Source: Elysia chlorotica (taxonomy: Eukaryota > Mollusca > Gastropoda > Plakobranchidae). Taken from it: a stretch of DNA of 64,000 nt. The translations under genes were made by a program, and so were the position numbers. Shown in pieces: positions 12,667-24,600 of the stretch. Position 1 is the stretch's first letter. The number at the start of each line of letters is the position of its first letter. Below the pieces are notes generated by a model. That model did not search any database. It was not told the DNA's origin and worked only from the letters and a program-made list of their open reading frames with translations. The stretch is from contig RQTK01000013.1 in the NCBI GenBank assembly GCA_003991915.1, positions 831,107 through 895,106 of the forward strand. The letters are read 5' to 3'.

Positions 12667-15600
12667 TTTTCCCCTATCCCGTCTTTTACTCTCAATTCAC
12701 ATGCCTTCCTCCTGTTCACCCAATGGACGGAGACATGTAGATAGCAATGAACATTGGGCGTAGCCTACAACTTTTCCTCATGATCACCCATACCCTCTTC
12801 AGTTACACAGACTGGAACTTTGAAGAAAGGCACCGCCTGTGCTTTACGGCCGACATTTCTTTCCACCAACCCTCTTTCGCTTTCTCTGTCTCATTGGTGG
12901 CGACTCTCCATACATATCTCTCTCATTTTCTCTGTCTGGCTCGTGGCAACTTACCACCCACACCCCTCATGCTTTCTCCTTGGGCAGTAACAAAATATAG
13001 AAAAAATGCAAGGGAGTCAATGAAAAGTGGTCGCCAGGGACAGGTTCAACTGTATCTAAATTTCATAAGCCTGCTGTCAAAGCAAATAATTGACTTTGGT
13101 GGTTAACATTATATTTAGATTTTCAATTTTGTTTTGAAAAAGTACATATTTCTTTCTGCTATGCTATTGTAACTAACAAAAGTAACATTCATGCCTTTTG
13201 TGTTGTCCCTCTAGAATTTTTTCCTGAAGCACGCATCAAATCTGTCCAAGACTGCTGACGTTGTGAGTGTTCTTCCCAACTTGTGTCAGACGCACAAGCA
13301 ACAGCTGCGGATCATGGTGGAGCGCCAGCAACGCATTGAGGCTCTGCAGAACAACTTCATCAAGTCTAAGCAGGAGATGTCCACTAACATCCACCAGAGG
13401 CTCAGGTAACATCTTTATGTTGTGCAAAATGGTTTTCCAATTTTAGATATAAATGACAGACAATTCAATCTTTTCTCAATTACTTTTAGGGTAAAGAAAT
13501 ATTTCCTTTTCAACATGCCAGATAAATTTTGAAATCAAAGCATCTATAATTGAAAATATAAGCTGCTGCAAATTATTGCAGTACACATTTATTAGTTTAT
13601 GTGTTATATTGTAGCCTACCTGACCATGATATGAACACGCCAGTGTATATAGTATCGAATTCTGTTGAAATTGAATTTCAAGTAGGATTTTCCAAGCAAT
13701 TTAAATGTATGTGGCTTTCATGTAGGTATGATGGAAATCATTTAAAAAAATTGTTTCAACGTAAATTCAAGGATATTTTCACTGTTGTTCCTGCAGTTGG
13801 GTGATGCATGTAGAGACAAGTATTGCCCAGTTGGACAATGAGCTCATCTTCCACATGAAAAGTATGAAAATTCTGCAGTGTAACTTGGAGCTGTTAAGCC
13901 AAGTGAAAGTAGCACCTAAAGTTTATGCTGATATTGTTGTAGAGACAACACGCAGGAGAAATTTCTCTGATAAATTTTCTCAGGTAATTGTTTTGTAGTG
14001 TTTATACTTCAACTATTATTTTCCAAAATGAATAATGGGTAAATGAAATAAAATATTATTGTATGTACTTGATAATAAATGTAGCTTTGATCAAGGTTGC
14101 CGTGTTTATGTTTTTTTTTAACTGCATGTTTCTGCTTTTAATATAAAAAGAAATTAGAAAGAGGACATGAGAATCTTTTATATAACTTGGGGTAAAGAAA
14201 CCTCCATTTTCTTTTATATTGAATGCAACTTTATGTCAGCAACAGCAACATATGAATTTTGTTTTTATTTGCAATTTTTCATATGAGAAGCAAGACTTTT
14301 AGGAGCCACTGGCAAACTGCAATAAATTTTTTGTCCTCCTATCAGAAGAAAATAAATCTAATCCATTCTATATTTACATCTAGTGGGCGGAAACATTGGC
14401 AGAAGACTCTACACTTGTATATACAACAGAGTCAGAAAGGAGAAAGTCATTTGCTAAAGACATAGGTATGCCTTAATATTTAATCTCTAATGACAATAAA
14501 CAAATTTTAGAGCTAAAATATTAAATTTAACACATATTTCCGATCTATGACCAAAAATAAAAAAAAAAGAGTATAAAGAGTTTCATATTAGATCCAGGTA
14601 AGCAGGAAATTTGATTGCTTTAAAAACGGATAAATATTCTGATGATGAGAATAAAATTCAATGGACTTGCTCATCTTTGGTTGAGTTTAGCTTAATTACT
14701 GATATTGTTTTTTTTCTCAATTTATTAGGTGACCATTTCCTGTTGGACACTCTATTCAAAGGCTTTGATGACATGCCTCCAAACTTTGCCGTAAGTAATC
14801 TTGGATTGCTTCAATATTAAAGCAAATTGAATATTATTTACAATTTTCAAGCCTTGTCATAATTTATTATTTAAAACACAACAAAAATTAATAATCAGTT
14901 GAAATATTTTTATTTTGTTTGGCAAAAATATAATTCGCCAACTGAAAAACAGAAAGGTTTGCTAAATCTAGATTTTTCTGGTAGTTTTATACATTATACA
15001 ACTGTGACTTTGTCTTTCTGCACTATATTTATGAATTTTGTTGTTGTTGTTTTGGTCTGTAAATTCAACTCAAATGAAAAGATCTAGTTACTGTTGTTAC
15101 AATCAGACAGTTTGATGTGCATCTCTAATCTTTTTAAAGTATGGTTATTATGGTGAGATGAACATCTGAGACTAACTCATTCATTCTATTTTAGCTGTAA
15201 CTATATTTATGCAAAATCTTTTAGACATTTTTTTTTATAAATTTTTTTTAAAGAACTCAGTTTGAAAAATGATGTTGACTTTTTAAAATAGTATTGAAAT
15301 GGGACAAAGATCTTGGCTGTATGATGAGGACACTCATTGAACTTTGGCACATTTTTCCCCTGCCTGGGTTGAATATTTTTGTTTTGTGATTGAATTCAGT
15401 GGTTAAAGAATGTATACTATTACTGCGAAGAAATAAAACAATTATGTTGTATTGACTTAAATCATAATTTTATTATCTTCAAGACCAAAGCCCCTGAACG
15501 ATTTGACTGTGGCCTGCCTGAGATAACATTGGATGATATTGAATTGCTCTCCAGTGCTGCACCAGAGCTTAAGGATTACTTAAGGTAACAATAAACGTTC

Positions 15601-18600
15601 ACATATGCTAAACAGATGTATGTCCAACTAGTTTCATTATTTTTTCATTTCATGAATTTCTTTTTTCTAATATTCAACACATTTCTCACATTGCTCTCTT
15701 TGAAAGGTGTATAAATCCTTCTTAATGATTTTTTTTTCATAATAAATAGTTAAATATTTTATTTTGGGCTAATGCTTATCCTCTTTACATAAAACATCCA
15801 CCCACTGTCAGCTCTGGTGTGAATCATACTTTTTAAAGGCATGAGTTGCCTCAAAACTCCCTAGCTTTTTCCAGATAGTACCACATTTAACACCAGGTAG
15901 TCTTTTGCTTAACAGAATTAAGAGAAGATATAAGATATTTTTTCATGCAGCTGTGAAGTTTTGATGAATAACAGTTCCTCTGGTGTTTCAGGATCTCTGA
16001 AGAGAGCATCATCCTCCCATCAAGCTTTCCAGGCAAAGAGCGCACAGACTCTCCATTTGCCCATATAGTGTTCCCAACTTCTCAGTCCTCCCAGACTGAA
16101 TGGGCAGAGCAGGTGAGCCCTTACCAGTGGATCAAACAGGTCAATTATTTTCAAAAAGATTTATAAAAGTCATAGTCAAATACCAGTGCTTAAGCCAAGT
16201 CTATCGAATGCTTAAATATTAATAAATAATAATATATTGCATTTATATAGCGCACTTCCATGAACAACCATGCTCAATGCGCTTAACAATTTCTATTATC
16301 ACATGTACAAAAGAATCAATAATCATAATTATATTGTTGACAATACAATATTACATTCAAAAGCCACAAGGAATCATTATAGGTATTTACAACATTCACC
16401 AACTCAATTTCAATCGTCAATGCTTGTATACATTTGACTTTGTGTCTGTATGGCATGTTTACTGGCACTGATAATTTCTCAATATCATGTTACTTTGTTG
16501 TCCACCAGCCCACAATTCCTGCAAAACCTTAATTTAAAAAAAATTTAATCCATATCCCAGCCGAGTGTTGTTAAGGCCACTGAAGCTCCTCCAACGAAGT
16601 TCACGCTGCCTGACTTGCAAGAATCAATGCCAACACAGAATTTACCTCAGGTAAGGAGCCATATTCTCTTTAAAAGGATGTTTTGATCACTTTAAGACAA
16701 AGATTTTCTATGATTAACTTGTACAATATACTTCGATTCCTTTTCATTTAACAATTATCAAAGAGCCTATTTATCTATGAAAATGTTTTATCTTATATAA
16801 AATAATGTTTTGAGATCAACAAATATATGTTAATTTTTCATCTTCTTACTTATAAACACAGGTCTCTACCAGCCAACCGCATGTTGGTTTCAGAAAATCA
16901 GGATGCACAAGCAATATCTCCGTGCCATCTTCAATTACCACTGCAGCCTCAGCAGACCACACCTCCTCCGTCCTGATATCCAGACCAAACACCACCCTAG
17001 CTGCCTCCAATGTTTCCCCCGGCCGCCCTAGCAAATCTTTCCATCCCACCGTGGCAGCGTCTCCTACAGAGAGAGAGCAGCTGTCTAAGATGGGGGCTTC
17101 CCCTCCTCACACCGAGTCAACTTCGCCGCCCTCCTCGAATGAGTTTGCCACAGCAGACTTTTACTTTGAAGACTCAATGCCATCTCCTCTTGCTTCTTCT
17201 TCTGAGAAGCAGCGAGAGGAGAACAGCAATAGCAGTGACATTAAACCTGTGGCAGACATTTTGAAGACCACCACAATTACTTCCCTTCAGGCCGAGTTGG
17301 CCAACAGGGAAGTGTTGATACGAGAGTTGGAGGAGAAGCTGAAAGAGCATGTCCTTCCTGTAGCACAGCAGCGCCAGCATGACAACTCTGTAACGGTCGC
17401 GCCATGTCTTTCCTCGTCTGATACCACGTCTACGCCTCCTATGGAGGATGCTTTGGATGTTAGCCTAGTGGTTAACAGGTTTGATGTGTCGAGGAATGAA
17501 GACATTTCAGTGGAGGAACTACAGCGGTTGCTAGATCAAGCCAATGCTGATCTAGCCAGGGCTAAGACGGACTTGCTCCACAGTGAGAAGTTAAAGCTGG
17601 ACCTGAAGCAAGCAGGTTCAGACCTTGCTAAGGCAAAAGACAACTTATTCCAAAGTGAATCAGATCTCATGGAGAAAGAAGAAGAGAGTAAGAGGACCTT
17701 GCTTGAGAAAGACTCTGTGATTCAAGATCTGAGGGTTCAATTGGATTGTGCAAAAAGTGAACTTGTCAAATCCTCAGCAGCTGGAGCTGAGCAGGAGAGA
17801 AAAATAAATTACTTACAAGAAAGTGTCACAGCACATGAAACAAAGGCTAAAGAGTTAACCAGAGAAGTGACCTTAAGCAAAGAGAGCTTGAAGCAAGTCA
17901 AAGGCAAATTGATTTCAGTCAGGGATTCATTGATACAGGATCTTTCTCCTCTTAAACAAGATCTTGTGGAACTAAGGTATGTCTGCATCAAGGTTTGCTA
18001 GGAATACGATAATTACTTCGCTAACAAATAATTTTAAGTAACTATACTTTCACCAGTTTAAAAGTTAGTTGGTTGAGTGTCTCTTTTGCAGATGTCAGTC
18101 ACTAAGTTCCATTTGGCTGCTTAATGCTAAGTCTTCTTATTACTAAAAGAGGATCTTCGATTTTTAGGATGTAAAGCGGCTTCTCATTTTGATTCATTGT
18201 AAAACCTAGTTTACACAAGAAATGATTATCTCCAAAAGGAGTCCTTAGGCAGAGGTTTATTTATATGATCATTTATAACTGCATGTGGAATACAAAAAAT
18301 GGAATCATTATCAGAATGTTAAATGAATTGCTAAGACCTGTTCTAAAATAATTTTTAACATTTTAGAGGGAATCATAGCACGAAATATTCCTTGTTCAGA
18401 TCATCGGTTGTGAACAGCAAGGCTGAACTAAAAGCCACAGTTGCATCAACTCTTGGCTCCGTGGAGAAGGAGATATCACTGTACAACCAACAGACCCTGG
18501 CGTCAGCGCAGTGTGAGAGAGAAGCCTTGCTGGAGGAGATCCAGACTCTCAAAGCCAGGCTCCACTCTGCCGAGTCAGCTAAGGCTGAGCAGCTCGTCCA

Positions 18601-21600
18601 ACTGCAGATTGCCAAGGATGACTATGGGGCCCATCTTTCTCGGGCTGAGGAAATAGCAGCTCAGAAACTCAATGATGCAAGGTATAAGCGAGTGAACATA
18701 GATTTTACTTTGAAATTCAATTGGTGTCGTTTGATTCTGGTTGGTTCCTTACTTATTATTTTGTATGATTAATGTTCTGAGAAATGGAAGTAATAAAAAA
18801 ACAACTGTTGAAACCTTCTGAAATTCATTATGTTCTTGGTCTTAAAGTAAAAGTTAAATGCTGTCCACTTGAAGAAATGCTTTTTGTCTAAATAATGCTA
18901 TAGAGTAGCAACATTCAGTTCTTCAATGCATAGCTTTCATGTTGCTTAGAGACTGTCTTTATTCCAGTGCCTAGCATAATTTGTATAAGGATACAAGAAA
19001 CAAAACAATTTATTTCAAGAAAATATTCCTCGATTTGATTTTAAATCAATAATTGCATATCAACGATTGCTATAAATAAAACAATCGTGGATACTGTGTG
19101 GTCTATTTTTTAATAAAAGAGTGTTAGAAATATTTTTTAGTGAAAGAGTTTTAAAAATATTCTTTAAAAAAAATTCTTCCTCAGGGTTGAATTTGAAGCC
19201 ACCCTGAAAGACCAGGCCACCAAGCATGCACTTGAGTTAGAGCTAGAGCTTGAGAAGTGCGGCTTGGAACTCAAGGAGAAAGAGGACACTGTGGCCAGGC
19301 AGAGAGAGGAGTTGGCCGAGCTGAGAGAGAAGCTCTCTGAACAGATCAGAGAGACCAAACGGGCAGCAGATGAGGAGAGGGAGCGTCTGGCTTTGGCATA
19401 CAGTGACAACTTGCGTCAGGCGGAAGAGAGCAACGCTAAGGAAATTGAGATGGTCACAGCCAAACTAAGAAAGGAGTTTGAAGATTCTCTTGAGACAAGC
19501 AGTCAGGACGCAGAGAGAAGACTTACAGAGTATCAAGTAGGCCTGCTAATGCAATATAATATGATAATAATACACATATTTATCCTGCAGGGAATGAAAA
19601 ATATAGAATTTGTGAATAGGTCAGGGATTGTGTTTTTTTTTCTTAAAGATTTTGTATAAAAAAAAAAGTTCAATAGGCATTCTTTGTAATTATCTTTGAA
19701 AATATCTCTACTGCTAGTGCTCAAAGGTAGCTTACTTGATAGCCAATAATTTAAAAAAAAAAATTTTTTTTGTAGGAGTCCCATGATATAGGTGAAATGG
19801 AAGTACCAGATAAATTTTGTTGTGATTGTTAGGGCCTGTGCAAACCAAGCTAGGTCAATAGTGGGTCGTCATTCACAGATGACAAAGTAGTTGGTCCTGG
19901 TAGGAACACCCAGGTAAACGCAGTTGCCGTCTGAAGCATGCTATGCTAAGATCAAAGATCAACAGTCAGCAGGTGACCACTCTTCGCATGTACACCCTAG
20001 GCTAAAGTCTGACTTGACCAGCTATCTGGGTCAAAGCATGCTCAGTGGTTACGCATATGGCTAGAATTTCAAATATTTCAAGAACTAAGCTTGTTTCATA
20101 ATCATTTTTGTTGTGGCCTTCTTTTATTACTATCTGAGACTAAATACATTACTTGGCTCTATACTTATAGAGGCATTCTACTTCTAGAGAAGTATGTGAC
20201 CAACAGAGACCCTGCACAGATTGTTGGGAAGCTGTTATCCATTGGTCAACATCCGATGTGTGTTGAGAAATAAATGTCCACTAAAAGTAGACAGTTGCAT
20301 ATTGTCTGCTTCAGCTGGGATGGATGAAGGAGTTGGTATGTTTGCACACTTATGCTGCAATCATGTCTTACTCATGTTTATAGGACTTCTGTTAGAACTA
20401 ATAATGATGAAACTTATTTTTACAGTCAAAACAAGATGCTATCCGGTTAGAAATGCAGAATGAACACACAGAAGCAATGACATCTCTAAGGGAGAAATTA
20501 GAAAAGGAGAAAGAAGATACTACATCAAGACTCAGGGAGCAGCTGGAGACAGAGCACAAGGCAACTGTGGATGACCTACAAACTCAGATGGCAGAGTTGA
20601 AAGAAAACTTGACCTCCACATTTGAGCAAACTCAATTAGAGTAAGTTTTCAATGCTTATGTGAATTAAGTTTATTAATATCCATTTTCTGGTTGAACTTT
20701 TTAGCACCTCATAACTCTAAAATGTATTTTTTGTATTCCGTAAACATTTTTACATTGTACATGTTTGGACCGGGTTATAAAGGTAATACAATTCTTGCAT
20801 TGCTTTACAAATGAAGCGGATAGTTTAATGCATGTTCAATATTTTTATTTTGTACTCAAATGAAGCGGATAGTTTAATGCATGTTCAATATTATTATTTT
20901 GTACTCAAATGAAGCGGATAGTTTAATGCATGTTCAATATTATTATTTTGTACTCAAATGAAGCGGATAGTTTAATGCATGTTCAATATTATTATTTTGT
21001 ATTTATATAGTTCTGAGAAGCTACAGGTTCTGGCATCTTAAAATATTGTATTTTTTTATCCTCAATTTAAGGCCTTATTGAGATATAACCTTAGAAACAC
21101 TTTGCAGAGAAATTTTGACATCTTGTTAAGAAAAAAGGAAACTTATTGTACATGTTCATTGGGCACGGCATGTTTTAATAGATTCTGCCATATTTTCTGT
21201 GGGATTCTTGCAGAAATATTTATTAAAGTTATAATCGTTTGGCAAAGCCCCCCAAAAATACTATGGACACATATTTTAAATACCGATTAAGGCTCAATAA
21301 AGCAGAAACATTTTATATTTTAAAATACCCTTGTTGATTTTTTTTTGGTCTGATATGTTTGCACACTTATGCTGCAATCATGTCTTACTCATGTCTTACT
21401 CATGTTTATAGGACTTCTGTTAGAACTAATAATGATGTAACTTATTTTTACAGTCAAAACAAGATGCTATCCGGTTAGAAATGCAAAATGAACACACAGA
21501 AGCAATGACATCTCTAAGGGAGAAATTAGAAAAGGAGAAAGAAGATACTACTTCAAGACTCAGGGAGCAGCTGGAGACAGAGCACAAGGCAACTGTGGAT

Positions 21601-24600
21601 GATCTCCAAACTCAGATGGCAGAGTTGAAAGAAAACTTGACCTCCACATTAGAGCAAACTCAATTAGAGTAAGTTTTCAATGCTTATGTGAATTAAGTTT
21701 ATTAATATCCATTTTCTGGTTGAACTTTTTAGCACCTCATATCTCTAAAATGTATTACATTATTGTATTTTGTAAACATTTTTACATTGTACATGTTTAG
21801 ACGTGGTATAAAAGTAATACAATTCTTGCATTTGTATACAAATGAAGCAGATAGTTTAGTGCAATATCAATATTATTATTTTGTACTAAATTTTATATAT
21901 TTTTTTATCCTCAATTTAAGGCCTTGTTGAGATATAACCTTAAAAACACTTTACAGAGAAATTTGACATCTTGTTCAGAAAAAAGGAAACTTATTGCACA
22001 TGTTTATTGGGCACGGTATGTTTTAATAGATTCTGCCCTGCCATATTTTCTGTGGGATTCTTGCAGAAATATTTATTAAAGTTATAATCGTTTGGCAAAG
22101 CCCCCCAAAAATACTATGGACACATATTTTAAATACCGATTAAGGCTCAATAAAGCAGAAACATTTTATATTTTAAAATACCCTTGTTGATTTTTTTTTG
22201 GTCTGATAGTTGAAGATGGCAACTGCATGGACACTTAAATGAATTCAGTACCATTTAAAATGATCATCTTTATATTTTAATTGTTATAACTTGGGTTTGA
22301 TAAAGATCTTCTTTCCCAAATTTCAGCCATGTGAATAAACTGACCCAGCTGAAGGCAGAGTTTGACCAGGAGCGCGAGGCCCTGCAGGCAGAGCTGGCCT
22401 CCTACAAGCACAGACCTAGAGCCGACTCCAGCACACAGTCTGACCTGGCTGGTCTCGCCTTGCACCAGGTGTCTGGACAGACACAGACCGACGTGCAGGA
22501 CAGGGTGTCTGGCTTAGATATAGCAGCGGCACTGGAAGCTGTCAACTCTAAAATGACTACATCTGAGACCCAAACAGATAGGAGCCTGCTGGCAGATGTC
22601 ATCTCTCTTAACAGCAGTATAAGCTACAGCAGTGAAGAGGTGAAGCATCGTTCTATAGAATAGTTTAGATGAATATAAAGCCAAATGCATGCTGAGGGAT
22701 ATAACTTTAAATCTGTCACTGTGAGAGCATGAAAAATCCTTCTACGGGCCTAATCAATACTGTTTTGTTTGCTTTTCAGTACACAGAGGTGGGTATTTTT
22801 ATTTATCACAGATGGAACCTTTTTTTTTTAATTGGCAGACATTTTTCTTTTCCTCCATTTTTTTATTTTATCAAAAATTGATATAAGCACAGATAAATAA
22901 TTTGAATGTTGTCAAACAAAATTAATTCCTGCTATGCTATAACATATCTTTTACATTTATGTTAAAATAGTTGTACAAGTAACAAGCAAAACTCAATTTT
23001 CATCTGTGGGAATAATGGTAAAGGATAGAGCAAATGTAAAAACCAACTGTACCTCAACAGAAGTCATATGTAAGAAACATGAAGAGACATATACCATTAT
23101 AGTTCTTTCATTCACACCAGATAGTTTGGTTTGTAACAGAAATAGTATTAACCGAAAATAAGGCTAGCCTAGTTGTATAATTTGTGGAAATATTGCTTAC
23201 CAATTTAAACTAAAAATTAAAGGTATACTCATATGAAGAGTAAATTTTATTTTAAAAATAAAGCGAGTGGAAGCAGCAATGTGAGGAACACAATATTGTG
23301 AACTAAGGTGATACTATAATAAATAAAAACCTTCAAGCATATAATTACAGCAATTTTTTTTCTTGGATTAAATGCACAATCTGTTAATGGTGTGTGTGGA
23401 CAAGAAGGGGGGAGCTGGTTTTAATTGAAGAAAAAAGATAGAAAGTCACCAGAGAATTGTTGCTTCATCCTCAGATGATTGCTCAGAAAATGTCAGCTTC
23501 CTTGACTGGTGATGATAAGGAGAACAAGACAGCGGGTATAGAAACTACTCCAGTCAATGCCAGCATGCAAGACAACATTGATGATCTGAACGTCCAACTT
23601 GCATGTGCTCAAGGTTTGAGAATAGATTATTATAACTCCAGGCCAAAACTTTAAAAAAGTTGTTTTGTAAGAAACATGTTTGTGTGTTTGCATGTTGTCA
23701 TATTTAAGTTGATCTCCAAGTATAACACATTCTTATTTGCACTATGCAGTATCAATCAATAAGTGTTGTGGTCTGATAACAATTTCAATTGCATTTATTA
23801 TTGTTGTATTTTTTTTGTCCACACCTTGAACTGATTTGTTCAAAATTTTTTAAAATTTATAATAATAAATCTTGTTTTCCTGAAGGAATGCTTAAATGGA
23901 AAAAGAAAAGAATTAAAGCAACAGTGTATTGATTATTATCTCTAAAGATTTGAATACTCAATATTAAAAAATATTTTCTGTATTTCCCTTAGAAAAAATT
24001 GCCTCCCAGAATGAGGAAATCAGATCTTTGAAAGACAAAGTCAAAGATACAAATATGACATCCCCACCCCTTCGACCTGAATTGAGGTATGTGAATTGAA
24101 GTTGGTATAAATGTTGTGGATGTTACTACAGTATTTTTTCTCCAAAATGCTCAAATATGGTCCAGAAACTTAATATTGCTAAAAAAAAAAAAAAAACACT
24201 TTCAGAGAGACTTTGGGACAGTTTGATACTCTTTGAGAAATGGAAAATTACCATTTTATAAGTGTAGCTATAGCTTGTGGCATTGAGTGTTCATTTAGTA
24301 CATTCCATGATGTAGGTGCAGACTTTTCTTTTTGGAAAAGCTGATATATATTGTTGTTCTTTTCCTCTTTCTTGCATACAATTGTAGCCGTCTTCTGTCA
24401 TCTTGTTTGGCTGAGGGAGACAGTGCTGGCAAAGGGGAGGGAACTCAGGCTACATATCAAGACATGATGGCCTCTAGCAGTACCGGCGCAAGCTTCATTC
24501 TCATGGATGGAGAGCAGCAGGGGTGAGCAGTTGTATTTTCCTATCATCTTTGAAAATTAGCATCAAACCTAACAGGTATATTGTGCAGGCTGTGATTAGA

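Larger units (their letters stand above)
20337..22206. repeat. Tandem duplication of ~1 kb containing one RB1CC1 exon
   Basis: The segment 20337-21353 is followed directly by a second copy at 21354-22206. Both begin tatgtttgcacacttatgct and both end tttttttttggtctga. The copies are very similar throughout, including exon, donor and distal intron. They differ in length mainly because the first holds a four-unit minisatellite where the second holds one unit. Confidence 0.93.

Noticed and set aside
12424-12744. Open frames with Ser-Leu or Arg-Glu repeats
   Set aside because: They translate the (CT)n tract inside a transposon.
17010-17505. Overlapping frames on both strands inside the large RB1CC1 exon
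   Set aside because: They are shadows of the real coiled-coil reading frame.
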